A model generated the notes under the pieces. That model worked only from the letters and a program-made list of their open reading frames with translations, had not been told where the DNA came from and did not search any database. From contig OX235265.1 in assembly GCA_944472135.2 (NCBI GenBank), positions 89,622,984 through 89,686,983 on the forward strand: a stretch of 64,000 nt of DNA, read 5' to 3'. Both the position numbers and the translations under genes were made by a program. Below, piece by piece: positions 11,000-22,085 of this stretch. The DNA is from Trichobilharzia regenti. Lineage: Eukaryota; Platyhelminthes; Trematoda; Strigeidida; Schistosomatidae. Positions within the stretch are counted from its first letter, which is position 1. Each line of letters starts with the position of its first letter.

Positions 11000-11275
11000 A
11001 GGCTTTTCTAGTTCCATTTCAATTCTCGCTGGTGGTACAGAGACTGTACAGTGTTCATTTCTTCTGATCTTGATTTGTCTTTAGGATTTGTCCAGTGTAT
11101 ATTTCATCACATTCTAAGCATTTTTTGTAGACACAGTTAGATTGTGAATCCTTCGGAATTTGAACTTTAACATGAACAAGCCTGTTTTGTGGCGTGTCCG
11201 ATGCTTTGATGAAAACTCCAATGTTGCAGCATTTATTAAATGATCTTCTGATATCTTCGAAAGTGTTTGATCTAC
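11000..11275 (-). pseudogene. Penelope-like element GIY-YIG endonuclease remnant
   Basis: The reverse-strand translation contains a run very similar to the element at 19.9-20.5 kb: VFIKASDTPQNRLVHVK, then SQSNCVYKKCLECDEIYTGQ and NQDQKK. These correspond to 'VFFKTSDTLQSNLVH' and 'SNCVYKVKCLECDAICIGQT' there. The CVYK...C..C..IYTGQ spacing fits the C-terminal GIY-YIG domain of Penelope-like retroelements. There is at least one codon loss (VYK-K versus VYKVK), and the RT part is absent. Confidence 0.7.
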
Positions 11276-11574
11276 ATAGAATGATAACTATAGAAGCTCA
11301 AACAATTATTCATTGATGTTCAAATTATCATAGCTTCTCTGAAGATAATACTCAATATACTACATATACATCTGTTACTAGTTAGCACACACCACATTAC
11401 AACATTTCTTTTTCGGTATGTGTTAAACACCCATCCTGGGATATGAAGTAGTGGTCGAATTGGTAGTTGTAAAACCACAAACATACACAACACCAATTAG
11501 GTAATTTAGTTGGTTCAACTGAGAAAATGATGACCATACAAGATTTGGTGGGTGGTGACTAGCACTCGACTCCC
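11276..11574. other. unassigned DNA
   Basis: Nothing recognised. Confidence 0.4.
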
Positions 11575-11905
11575 GTACGCATACTTTGTTCGATTTATAT
11601 CTTATGAACTGAATGTACCTGCAATCCTCATTGGAATGCGTAGTGGTCTAGTTGATAACTCCTTGCCATTCGAAACGATGGATTCTGGGTTCGAGCCCCA
11701 TTGGTGAACACACTCACTCACTGGGATCGTAGGAACATCGAGCTGACGAGTCCCAGAAAGGAAAAAAATCACATCCTGAATTCCATTCTTAGTCACCATC
11801 CATCAAGAAGCATCAGTGTTAATCCTCAGACATTATCGAAGTGTCCGTAGTAGGGAGTAAAATGTCAACAGAAGCCGAACATTTCATTGCAATGAATTAA
11901 CTGAT
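11575..11905 (+). mobile_element. classical alpha repeat: tRNA-like boxes plus hammerhead relic
   Basis: The forward strand has an A-box-like 'gtagtggtctagttgat' at 11639, a perfect B box GGTTCGAGCCCC at 11688, then CTGACGA, GTCC, a short loop, GGA, AAAA, and ATCCTGAATTCC at 11743-11783. This is the order reported for the schistosome alpha repeat. Helix I keeps only two pairs, and the GGAC/GAAA junction has lost bases, so self-cleavage is unlikely. Confidence 0.7.
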
Positions 11906-12574
11906 GAAGTGGAAATTGAATTAAACACATAATAGACCATGATTTTTATATTCTTTAAGTACAGTCAATATATAATATAAAACTACTATAAGCCCTGAAG
12001 TAATAAATCTAGGGTGTCATAATTACTTCTGCGTTATAATTTTAGATATTTTACAACAAAGGGAAAGTCATCTGTTATCAGATGTAAGTAAAAGTAATTT
12101 CATGTTTACTTTACTTTATTACCATTTAGACTGCTATAGAGCCGTTGTCTGAAAACCTGTCCAGTTGGATTTAGGAAATTCCTGTACTCACTATATTTAA
12201 ATAAACAGCTATAAATAAATACAAAGCCTGATTAGTAAACGACCAGTTGTTTGTAACTCCAAGATTCACATAGAACAGGTCATCTGAGGAGGAAGTGAAA
12301 GCCAATAGGTAATCATGCAGTCAGGTAAAAAAGGACTTCTTGGTTGAAAATGAAATACAGATGTACCGTTGAAGCATTATGTTCCATTCACAACACCAAG
12401 GAATAATAATAAAATTATGCAAAAACATATTACAAGTGTATCTGTGTTTCACATGACCTGTAAATGTTTTTAAGCTGACACTCAGCAACACCTTTCAATC
12501 AAGTAAATTGAAGTTAATGTAGGTATAGAATTCGGGCACTTCGGTGGTAGAATGTAATTCCATATTAGATAAGT
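11906..12574. other. unassigned AT-rich DNA
   Basis: No gene or shared repeat seen. Confidence 0.45.
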
Positions 12575-12850
12575 TTATTTTTTATATACATCAAACAGTG
12601 ATGAGGCAGTATTAACAACTGGATGATGAGGTTCCGAGCATAAATTATCGCCACTCATAATTATATCAATTTAGTCAGACGGTTTCAAAATTTATCCCAT
12701 ACATATTTTCTCTCTCTCTCTCTCTGTTCTGTCTCTCCAACTTCCCTTTGTTGTTTTTTGCCACTATCCATCCAAAATCAGTAAAGATAGATTTAGTTAA
12801 ATGTTTTTTATAATCGGGCCAAGAGTCTAGGCCAGAAGATTCAAAATACC
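12575..12850 (-). repeat. unclassified dispersed repeat (family E), copy 1
   Basis: The reverse strand shares 'aaaccgt(c/g)tgactaaattg', 'attatgagtggcgataa' and 'ccagttgttaatact' with 13665-13935, and the middle words with 58125-58395. A CT repeat at 12711-12725 interrupts it. No coding potential. The element type is unknown. Confidence 0.6.
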
Positions 12851-13364
12851 GAAATCAAACAAATAAACGAAATATTACTAGTGAATAACTACCCATCAGA
12901 ATTTATTCAGAAATATACGAAGACCATAGAAAAACTAATATTAGCAATAAAAGCGACAAAAATATCGAAAAAAAATATAGAATTCAAAGCCTCTATAGTG
13001 CTGTCGTATAAAGAAGGAACATGCGAGGCTTTATGTAGAATTCTCAATTACTCTGGAAATAGTAGGGTGGCATTTAAACCAACCAACCAAGTTCTCTCTG
13101 AGATAAACTTCATTGGCGTAAGGACCTAATAGATCCAATTTTAAAAAAAATAATATATAATTCACCAAGTACCATGTAATGATGACTGTGAAGTCAAACT
13201 AGTAGACTGGGGTCAACTAGATTATTGGAACATGAAAATTTAGCTAGACCTAAAATAATTGAACCTGCTAAGTTACATAACCTTGAAAACGCTCAGCCAT
13301 TGGATTGCATTCACTTGCATAAAATCACACGATAGTGTGAGACAGAGTGAGAGTATAAAACGTA
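12851..13364. other. unassigned AT-rich DNA
   Basis: A forward open frame of 82 codons lies at 12881-13129. It has no recognisable domain, and its composition is that of the surrounding AT-rich DNA. Confidence 0.4.
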
Positions 13365-13655
13365 AAGTGGTCGCACTATGTCATGAGTTGGCAGAATCTA
13401 GAATCATGAACCATTTGATCAGTCCCAGTGGCTAAATGGTCTGCGGGCTAGCTCGTTTCGTAACCAGAAAGTCCTGGTTCGAACCCTGGAGGTGAGTGTA
13501 TACTGATGAAGAAATGAAAACCAGGACGAAACATTTGATCGTCCAGTACTCCCTGATGGTTTTACAATTGTTCTCTAACTGATGTCAGCTCATGATGAAA
13601 TTTTCTGATCAATCAAACAAAATCCCTACAAAAAACCAATACTTGTAAAAAGTAA
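13365..13655 (+). mobile_element. alpha-type SINE
   Basis: A-box-like 'agtggctaaatggtc', a perfect B box GGTTCGAACCC at 13480, the core CTGATGA then a diverged stem and GGACGAAAC at 13504-13543, followed by 'gtccagtactccctg' and the outer body ending near 'ccctacaaaaaaccaatac'. Confidence 0.75.
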
Positions 13656-13664
13656 TATAGGTAG

Positions 13665-13935
13665 GTGGAGAGAGACGTTAATCACTGAAGCTTTGTTCAT
13701 CGATTCAACACTGCACACATGCAATCGGATGACGCAACACCTATGCCGGAGATATGGAAAGCGGGACAAACAACAAGGAAGGTTGGATAGACAGAAAGAA
13801 AAAAAAATATGTAAGACAAATTGTGAAACCGTGTGACTAAATTGAAATGATTATGAACAGTAATTTATGCTGGAAACCTTGTCATCCAGTTGTTAATACT
13901 ATGTGATATACTAATATAGAATAAATTGAAGTCAT
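13665..13935 (+). repeat. unclassified dispersed repeat (family E), copy 2
   Basis: Starts 'taggtaggtggagagagac', as does the copy at 58125. Later it carries 'attatgaacagtaatttat' and 'gctggaaacc...catccag', where CTGG can pair with CCAG. It lies immediately after the alpha-type SINE. Confidence 0.6.
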
Positions 13936-14389
13936 TTTGAGCTTCAGTGTTTCATTTTATTTAAAAAGTTGAAATATCTTGGCTGTATTTACCTTTCCAC
14001 AAAGATTACATCTATACAACACTCTACAGCCATGATTGATATTTTCCTTATAATTACAGAATATTAATTATATACATTCTTCACTAAAACTATAGTAACC
14101 TCATGGGTACATGTAAATCAAATGTATAAAAAATATATATGTAACTGAATGGGCGTTAAATGTTTCAATATGAAATAAAGGAAAGTATTGAAAATTGACT
14201 CATCATATTAAAACTATATAATATATTAGATGGGATTTGAACTGCAAGATGTATACAATCCTACATTTCTGTTGATATAATTTAGAGGAGTGACAAAATA
14301 ATATGAAATTCATTAAAAGAAGTTTCGAGAAGTTTAAAGAAAATAAATTATTTACCTGTTCTATAGTTTGTTTGTAAGGGTTAGTTTTG
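13936..14389. other. unassigned AT-rich DNA
   Basis: No gene or shared repeat seen. Confidence 0.45.
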
Positions 14390-15005
14390 TTTTTACAAGT
14401 TGATCAGGGATTCATATCAGTTAGAGAACCATTGAAAACCAGCTTGGAATACTGGACAGCAACTGTTTCATCCTAGTTTGGGAATCATCGGAAGTACGCA
14501 CCCACCAACAGGGTTCCAAACCAGGATCTCCTGGTTACAAGGCAAGCTCGCATATCATTCAGTCACTGGGACCCGATTCAATGGCTCATGAATTTTAACT
14601 TCTATCGATTCGTGATTTAGTGCAACCCCAACCAGTGTCATCGGTGGGACATCCATCTTCACACGTGACATCTGGATGCACCTCACCGGTCGCGACTTCT
14701 CACTAAAACTAACCCCAGAAAACTCCATCCTGTAGTAAGTCACTAGCGAGCTTTAGTTTAATTTTCCATAGTTTGGTTTGGGAGAGTTAGATATTGTTAG
14801 AAGTTAAAATTCATGAGCCATTGAATCGGGTCCCAGTGGCTGAATTGTATACGAGCTTGCCTTGTAACCGGAAGGTCCTGGGTTCGAACCCGGGTGGTGC
14901 GTACTTCCGATGATTCCCAAACTGGGATGAAACAGCAGCTGTTCAGTACTTCCTGGTTTTTGATGGTTCTCTAACCGATGTCAATCCGTGATCAACTCGT
15001 AAAAA
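14390..15005. mobile_element. palindromic alpha-type SINE unit with ~210 bp arms
   Basis: Left arm 14390-14605 (reverse) and right arm 14800-15005 (forward) are near-perfect inverted repeats. Both start from 'tttttac(a/g)agttgatca' and carry 'ggttagagaaccat', the core, and GGTTCGAACCC-type B boxes. Both arms share the variant TCGGAAGTACGCA instead of the usual TCATCAGTACGCA, so they are more alike than random family members. The centre (14606-14799) holds the leader part of the left copy only. Confidence 0.8.
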
Positions 15006-15107
15006 TATTTACTTTTTATGTTGACCAAGAGAATAAACATTAGAATTACCTGTAAATTTTTCAAATATTGTTTAACAGAGACGTGAATGATTTCAAGTTT
15101 AATCACA

Positions 15108-15440
15108 AAGTGACTTCAGCTAGAGAACCAGTACGTTCTGAACAGATGTCTCTTCCTGGTTCGAGACTTTTTAGCACTACGCACCCATCAATCCACCAGG
15201 AATATAAACCAGGTTACAAGGTGAGAGCATTAACCATTCAGCCAATCGGATGGCATCAGATGGTCTGTGAAGTCGAACTTCTGCCAATTCACTATATATA
15301 ACGCGACTATTAGTCAAGGTAATCGGCGAGTATTTGTCTTCAGGCTCAACTTTGTGGACGCCTTTGGTCTCGACTGCCTACTTGAATTCCAAGCAATTTC
15401 ATTATGTCGCCATTAGTCGCCAGTGAGTACTAGATTAGTT
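15108..15440 (-). mobile_element. alpha-type SINE, diverged
   Basis: Reverse strand: outer body 'ctagagaaccagta' at 15120, decayed core at 15140-15185, tRNA-like region to 15270, then the leader words 'tcggcgagtatttgtc' and 'cagtgagtactagattag'. It faces the next, forward copy head to head. Confidence 0.6.
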
Positions 15441-15534
15441 CTCAGGTGTGCCTTTGTAAGGATTTCGTTGACTTCAAGACTAAACAAGAACTAGCTTAAG
15501 TCGGAAAACAAATCAGCATTGCCTTACGGCTGCG

Positions 15535-15680
15535 GATCATGTGATTGCGTCCCAGTGGCTTAACGGTAAACCAACTCGACTTGTTAACCAAGGGTCCTAG
15601 GTTGGATGACTGGTGAGGTCATAGGTGCGTACTGATGAAGAGCCTCAAAATAGAAAGAGGCAACTGTTCACATTTATGAA
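15535..15680 (+). mobile_element. alpha-type SINE, truncated
   Basis: Forward: 'gtcccagtggcttaacgg' (A box region), a broken B box, then GTACTGATGAAGAGCC and a diverged remainder to 'caactgttcac'. The outer body is missing. Confidence 0.6.
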
Positions 15681-15719
15681 GAAGAAATAAATAAAAACAA
15701 AAAATTGAGAGGATTATAA

Positions 15720-16790
15720 ATATAAGAAATACAATAACAATAAAGTTTGGTACTGTATTGGCGAAATAAATGGTTTATTTAGTAGCGCAAAGAAGGTTAG
15801 TTAGTTCACGCCTGACATTGTTTTCATCACATAAAGTACGTGCCGTCAAATATGGTATAGTGGAATTTTTATACTTAGACGTACGTGCATAAAGTCTTCT
15901 GAAAAGACTTCTTGTTTTACCTGAGGAGATAAAAGTTTGGAGCTGCGAGTTAAGTGGATGCCCAGAGTTTGACAAAATTCCCTTAGCAAATTTGTTGCAT
16001 AACGTCAAGTGCCTGTCAGTGACAATGTCAGCGATATGGCCGATTGGGATACCACTTGTCCTACTGACGGTCAGTCTTCAGAGTCCTACGAAGTATGACA
16101 TAGTCTTTTTCAAGCAATCCAGGAAAGAATAAGGGTGAGCAGTAAAGAAGAATAGGTAAAATACACGAGTTTATAAACTGTAAGAGGAGTGGTTGGGTTG
16201 TGCCTGAGTGACATAACTTCTTAATGTAAAAAGTCAGACGAAATATTTTTTTTAGAAATCGCTAAGACATGGGAAGACCAGGATAGATAAGAGTAAAGAA
16301 TTAATCCAAGATGCTCAACTTCAGACTTAATTTCTATATCAGTATCATCAATTTTGCAACGGTTATAAGAACCAACGGCTTCATTTAACTTTCGTTTACA
16401 TCGGAAACTGAAATTAACAGTCTAACATTTGGAAGGATTTAGTTTAAGGCTGTTACACAAAGACCATTTGCTAATTCTTGATAGAAAGCTGTTCATCTTA
16501 GCACAGTAAAGCTGGGAGTTAACAGACATTGAAATAGTTAGATCGTCCGCATACTTAACAAAGTTCATTTCATCAGAGTGAGGAAAGTCGTGCGAGAAGA
16601 AAGAAAACAGAAAAGGAGAGAGGACAGTGCCTTGAGGGCATCAGCCTCAGTAAGCAACTAAGTGGACGACTTTCCCTGGCATACAGTGTACCGCTTTCTT
16701 CCTGTCATAACGTTAAGGTATAGTTACGCTTAAGAGTAATACTTTGTCCGTTCAGTAGCTTATGTACGGATGTTTCTTAATTTTTGAAAT
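15720..16790 (-). pseudogene. CR1-like (SR1/Perere-type) LINE reverse transcriptase relic
   Basis: Reverse-strand translation from 16008 gives NSQLQTFISSGKTRSLFRRL then YARTSKYKNSTIPYLTARTL and CDENNVRRELTNLL. The forward element at 59.1-64.0 kb has the same C-terminus (SQLSPCISSGRTR, YARTTKYRYATIPYL). Upstream, near 16545-16640, the reverse strand reads VLSP-like text followed by NFVKYADD, the RT catalytic box, in broken frames. Several frameshifts separate the blocks, so it is dead. The clade is inferred from the YADD/VPQG style and from known schistosome SR1-type elements. Confidence 0.7.
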
Positions 16791-17724
16791 TGTGTATATC
16801 CTAAGTAAACAGTATATCAAATTAAAACTAGAAAAGACAACTGAATAAAATAATATAACGGATAGTGCCTTAAGATGAGTGGAAATGGAATCTCATCATG
16901 TAATCATCTTTATTTCTGAAAAAGGTAGTCGAATCAACAAGATGCTTCCGTTTGCGTTCAGAAGAATTCACTACTCCAGTATCCATTTGCATTAAGCTGT
17001 CAGTTTAGCCTAAGATGTTAAGTAAACTGCTTGAAAAAAGTTATTAGAAAAATGGCATGGACTGTTGTGAGTTAGCTTTCGTCCAACCTCAGTAGAGTCC
17101 TTAATACTACTGTCTCTGCCGTCAGAACACGACCGTCTACCGACGCAGCAACGACTTAGAAATCCCAAATAATTCTCCAGATTTATCTCTCTTCAAATGT
17201 GGCAGTGCCACCATATGCATTGGCAGAACACAGTAATTTTTCGTGGTAATATGGACAACTATGGCAAAATGCAGAAACTTTATATCTAAATCGTCATTTT
17301 CAAATGTTATTCGTATTCTGCTTAAATCATCTTTCATTCACACTTTCTGTATTCTTTCTTAAATATCTCTCATTCCTCCTCTTCTCCACTTTATACGTCA
17401 ATTCGAATATCAATAATCTTTCAGAAGAGATCACAGACCATACATTGTTTACAGAGTCTTGTCACTAACACAATGCACAAATTTATGAAGTACATTCACT
17501 CAATAGGGATAAATATGGAAGTTATGAAGGCTTATGTATAATATTGCATTTAAAAACAGACTTATTTTAGGTACTTCTCTGTATCGATCATAAAAATAAA
17601 ATATTTATATTATTCTACTATTAATGCGTTGAAAGTCATACTCATTTTTAACAATTTCTGTTTCCTATCTTGTAACAGTTTTGTCACTAAAATGGATTAA
17701 TTACTTGTGATTTCATTCAAGAGT
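16791..17724. other. unassigned DNA
   Basis: No coding signal or shared repeat recognised. Confidence 0.45.
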
Positions 17725-17850
17725 ATTCAGGAACTGACTCCAGTGACAACCATTAGAAGCTACTCAGTACTGAACAGCTATTTCGTACTTTTTTGGGACT
17801 CTGCACAGTACGTGCCCATGACCTCACTAGGGGTAAAACTCATGAATTAT
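17725..17850 (-). mobile_element. alpha-type SINE fragment
   Basis: Reverse strand: outer body words (gaactgac...aaccatta), then a decayed core 'cagtactgaacagct' / 'gggactctgcacagtac'. The tRNA-like part is cut short. Confidence 0.55.
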
Positions 17851-18384
17851 TTCTGAATCGGGTTTATGAAATCAGACACTACAAAACGCTTAACCTATAA
17901 CCGCAGGATATTTATGAAACTGTTGCTTTTAACACAGAATGATCTGTACGAGAATATTACGTAAGTAGGTGGAGTTATTTCATTGTATTTTTGAAAATAA
18001 CAGTTGCTTTTTTTGACGGTCTATTCAGACTTTTAATTTCGTTATTTTTCCTAAGTGCATATTCTTAAAAGTATTTTTCTTAAGACTGAGAAATATGATG
18101 TTTTTTCATGTCCACTGCTATCCATTTATTCATTAAAGCACCGGATTTCTAGTTTTTCTTCACTTTCCATTGATGAAATGCATTCAGCAACAAATAGCCT
18201 GGTTTTAACCAAAGGACTGCTGAATCAACCTCTTTGTTCGCTGATTCTTTTACTTTCCAAATGGATCAGAAAGCTTCAAGCTTCAGCTTTGAAGTTACAG
18301 TAGCCATTTTGGATAATAAAGAATTGAGTGGTTAGCCTTTTGCGCAGTCTTCTATCTTTACCGGAGTTAGTACCGGTTTTCCAG
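17851..18384. other. unassigned DNA
   Basis: Nothing recognised; the 82-codon open frame at 18055-18303 has no identifiable domain. Confidence 0.4.
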
Positions 18385-18475
18385 AGGTTACGTAGTGCAT
18401 CAGGTGGGAGTCAAACCCGAGATCACGTGAGGAGTGGTTAGTAGGCATTCTTCCACTGAACCACCGACACAATGG
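18385..18475 (-). pseudogene. tRNA-Gly-like pseudogene or SINE head
   Basis: The reverse strand reads TGTCGGTGGTTCAGTGGAAG (A-box region, very close to eukaryotic tRNA-Gly), then a GGTTTGACTCCC B-box block and TGATGCA. The anticodon arm does not fold cleanly, and the acceptor stem TGTCGG/CCTGATGCA is imperfect. It is therefore a pseudogene or the head of a tRNA-Gly-derived SINE whose body I could not define. Confidence 0.55.
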
Positions 18476-18967
18476 ACCAGCGTACGAGCACTGAACTCTA
18501 TAATATATAGTAACACGATGATACACAGGTTCGAACCAATGACCAAATAATATGTCTGGAGTACTTGGGTATTTTTATACAAAGTTAAATGCAGTACTGC
18601 GTATTTTTGAAGCTGTTGAATGTATGCTTCCTCCTATCATCTTTATTGAGCCCTTTCTTTGCGCACTTCTTCATTCAATAGGTGAACTTAGCATTCACAT
18701 GAAGGCTCCATACACTAAACAGTAGAACTCGCAGCAAAGGCTCAAGTTATCTAACATATTTTTGTACTGTTTCGTAGTTAAAAATGGAAGGTGTAGAGAA
18801 GAACGACTTAGATATGCGTGTGATGTCGTTTAAAGAAAAAACCAACAACAACGAAAACAATTACTAATACAATTTAATTAGTTACTTAGTTATCTCTCCT
18901 ATTCTTTTTTGTCTTATTCATTGAGACAAAGACGAAATAAGTGACAGCCTGCAAGGCACGACGTCTG

Positions 18968-19005
<38 letters not shown>

Positions 19006-19524
19006 ATGGAAAACCCATGTATTCTTCCCTACTGATATTGATTTTTGGCTACTTTTTACTTGCTTTCACTGGCCCTAAATACTTTTTACCATTTCCATCT
19101 AATTTCCATCTTATTTCTCGGAGATGATTGACACAAGAGACTGGAATATATTGTCTTATATATATATATCACTACTATCAAAGTCTGTATCAAGGAGATA
19201 GGGATTTTTGAAGACTGAAATAATAACTACAGCATCCGTTCATTAACATGTTGCAGAATTTCTCACTATCTCCCTCGAATAGTCTTATTTACTTATCTGA
19301 GTGTTTATGTGTTTAGAGTCTCAATATATCTTTTCATGTCTATCAGTAGTATAGAGATGAATACTAGAGAGTAAAGTCAATGTTTGCCATCTGCTAATAT
19401 ATTCTACAACAACCCTTATAGATTCAATGCTTCTTAATGTATATAAGTTGGTCAGTTAGTTGAAAACGGTTACTGACTAGTATCCTATCAAAAATATCCA
19501 ATAAAGTTCTGCAGGAGGTCATTC
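18476..19524. other. unassigned AT-rich DNA with a TA microsatellite
   Basis: Only the TA tract at 18969-19002 stands out. Confidence 0.5.
18969..19002. repeat. (TA)n microsatellite
   Basis: About 17 uninterrupted TA units. Confidence 0.95.
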
Positions 19525-19740
19525 GCGAGCTCGAATAGCTCAGTAGTAACGTCTCTGACTGCAGCACTGGGTGATATGGGTTCGAATCTCACAAGGGACA
19601 TGAGTTCCTTTGAGTTTGCAGATAGGCCTTGCTGACTGGTGAGTGCCAACTAGTACAAAACCTAGGTCAAGCAAGGCTTCCTGTGATCCATTGCCTTCAA
19701 CCATCTAATGGTTAAATCTCGTTAAACAGAGTTAATGTCT
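19525..19740 (+). mobile_element. tRNA-derived SINE (SINE-C)
   Basis: The head has 'aatagctcagtagtaacg' (A box) and GGTTCGAATCTC (B box) at the normal tRNA spacing. The body words 'ttgctgactggtgagtgcca' and 'caaggcttcctgtgatccat' recur, reversed, in the insertion at 50258-50451. This is a third tRNA-derived family, distinct from the SINE-B and alpha heads. Confidence 0.7.
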
Positions 19741-19924
19741 CAAATTTATGCTCCATTTTTTTCTTATTGATAATGTTACACACTCCCTGATTTGCTGCGT
19801 CTTAAAACCAGCTAAAACCAGTCTGGACAAATTTTAACCATTGGGCAAAGACAACTTTGAAGTCCGAACTGATGGAGCCAGTTTAACTAAATATTTATTG
19901 GCTTAAGTTTTCGAAGTACATAAT

Positions 19925-20510
19925 ATATGCAAGAAAAAGAAGAAGAAATATCAAACATTACTGAAACTCTCAAGCAAAACAACTACCCAAGGAACTTCAT
20001 CAACAAAATCAACAAAGACATTAAGTATGGCCAAAAACGTAGAGACGTCAGACGATATCAGAAGAATACTCAATCAGCTCAACATTAGAGTTTTCTTTAA
20101 AACATCAGACACACTTCAAAGCAATCTTGTCCATACAGAAGACCAAATCCTTAAAGATTCTCTATCTAATTGTGTCTATAAAGTAAAATGCTTGGAATGT
20201 GATGCGATATGCATCGGACAAACATCACCAGCGAGAAATCAAAATCAGAAGAAATAAACATCCTAGAGCCGCATCTGTTCACCCACTGAGAAATCCAGTT
20301 GAACTAGAAAAGCTTGAAAACTCACCAGCTAGCCATAAGTCTACACACTATAGAATCAGACCACAAAATTGATTTTGACAATATTGAAATAATCCAAAAA
20401 AACTTCAGAAATCACAAAGAACGTCTAGCATCACTAGAAGCACTTCATATCACGAGGAATCCAAATTGTCTGAATAGGAATGAATGATGGACTAAAACAG
20501 AATCTGACCT
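19925..20510 (+). pseudogene. Penelope-like element: linker and GIY-YIG endonuclease remnant
   Basis: The translation shows ITETLKQNNYPRNFINKINK, typical of the region between RT and endonuclease in Penelope-like elements (compare TLKRLILENGYPRRFITK at 33.6 kb). It is followed by FFKTSDTLQSNLVH, SNCVYKVKCLECDAICIGQT and, after a frame change, HKIDFDNIEIIQKNFRNHKE and RLASLEALHITRNPNC, the usual C-terminal run. The RT is missing, so the copy is 5'-truncated. Frames break near 20030 and 20255. Confidence 0.8.
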
Positions 20511-20880
20511 GGCTACAACATCTCCCTCCCCCATGAAGTCACAAAATCAACACAAATGTGAAAAGCAAGTTCACTATGTAAACACACACTGCTTTTGTAA
20601 TTTCCCACACTGATCAAATCCAACAATCTACACTTGGTTTTGTTATCTTTATCAACTGAAAACCTGACAACGAAAAACGACCCAGACAGATGAACGATCA
20701 TCAAGTTAGTAAACTTTATTTTGATATCATAACAGACGTACTATTACCTTTGGATTTGGTTTAGTGATCATCATTACTATTTTGACTTTCAATATGTCCA
20801 TTTAACTTGACCTAAGTAGTCTATTTTCTCACCACTTAACTATTTGTTATATATATGCTGAGATTTTGTAAATTCCGGTT
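20511..20880 (+). other. probable 3' untranslated region of the Penelope-like element
   Basis: AT-rich DNA between the endonuclease remnant and the hammerhead-like fold; no coding signal. Confidence 0.4.
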
Positions 20881-20886
20881 TAATAA

Positions 20887-20935
20887 TACTCTGATAAAGC
20901 TATTAGCTGCAGCATTAAATAGCAAAACGTCAGTA
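20887..20935 (+). ncRNA. hammerhead-ribozyme-like fold downstream of the Penelope-like element
   Basis: Read 5' to 3': TACT (helix I, 20887-20890), CTGATAA core (20891-20897), one extra A, GCTATT and AATAGC forming a perfect six-pair helix II (20899-20904 with 20918-20923), AAAA, CGTC, then AGTA (20932-20935), which pairs with TACT. The layout is that of a minimal type I hammerhead with cleavage after GTC. Two core bases differ from consensus (CTGATGA has become CTGATAA; GAAA has become AAAA), so it is probably inactive. Hammerheads are known in Penelope-like elements. Confidence 0.55.
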
Positions 20936-21469
20936 AACACAACAATATCGTTTTGTTTTTCATTCATTGGGAAATACAAAAACATTTATTATAATGAATG
21001 TAGTTTTGTATAATATAGATTGACCTTTATGATCTTCTGGAACCAGTTTGTCTTCCGTCATTATTTGCCTGGACTCTAGGGTTCAGAGGTAGTTCCTAGC
21101 TAGTATTGATATTCGGTCTTCAGACGGACTACTTACTGTTTTCCTGTACCGAAGCCTAATTGCAGCAATATTATTCGAGCCAGTCACATCAACACATATG
21201 AAAATTTAGCGTCAGTGTCAAGCTCGAACATATTTCATATCACATAATAGAAGCTAGAAGTTAATTAAAACAGTTGATGTGAAATTAATTACATGCAGTA
21301 CTAATTTTTGAATATTCTCTGGTGTCCATTTCAAGATTTGCATTACCTGTTCAGTGACCTCTTAGAGATCGACGTCGATGAACTTTATGAGCTTGGTTTT
21401 ATAATAAACATATAGAGATATCATCTCTGAAAAAATGTGGAAAAATGATCATTTACTTGAAAATCAACC
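20936..21469. other. unassigned AT-rich DNA
   Basis: No gene or shared repeat seen. Confidence 0.4.
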
Positions 21470-22085
21470 AAACATCTCAGTCAGCTTGGGACTCTTCATC
21501 ACTACGCACCCACGGTCCCAACAGGGATTGAACCCAAAACCCTCAGGTTACTGGCCCAAGTCCGATGGCCATTCAGACACTTCGGCCAGAATTCAATAGT
21601 CTATGAATTCTAACTACTGTCAATTTGCAATTTCAGCTTGACCGCCAGCTAATGATAGCCGATACATTAATCCGTTATAAAACTTGAAACATATCAAATC
21701 TTTACAAACCAACTGTTGAAAATGATTCGATACTCGTTAATGACTGGTTAGAGGATGAAGTTCTCCGGAGTTCTAGTAAGAGGTGATAACGAGTGGGCTT
21801 CACCAAGTCGGATGTGAATATAAATACTCGCCAACGAAATAGGCTGATGGTCAAACTAAAGTCGTGAAATGACTGAATTTAGTATTGACGGCCTATTGGG
21901 TTCCGGCCTAATTGGCTGGACCGTCAACGAGCTTGACCTAGTTCCTTGAAGGTGCTTGATTCCATTTCTGGTGGGATCATCAGTGCACAATGATGAAGGA
22001 TCCCGCTCTCCGTAACTCCCTGGTTTCCAACGGTCTTCTAAATGGCATCAGTTCGTGATCAAACTTGAAACATCACATCTTTATA
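21470..22085. mobile_element. head-to-head alpha-type SINE pair
   Basis: Left arm 21470-21680 (reverse): decayed core, B-box-like 'gggattgaaccc', leader. Right arm 21735-22085 (forward): leader 'aatactcgcca', a block around 'ggttccggcctaattggctg', a broken B box, ATGATGAAGGATCCC, and the outer body 'ctaaatggcatcagttcgtgatcaaac'. Both arms are strongly diverged. Confidence 0.6.

Noticed and set aside
10955..11275. Idea that the alpha-type SINE is the terminal repeat of the Penelope-like element, as they abut here and at 32.2 kb
   Set aside because: At 32.2 kb the SINE precedes the element on the same strand, but at 11 kb it lies at the element's 3' side in the opposite orientation, and most SINE copies have no Penelope sequence nearby.
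19525..19600. Candidate functional tRNA gene
   Set aside because: A and B boxes are good, but the arms do not form a clean cloverleaf and the unit continues into a SINE body.
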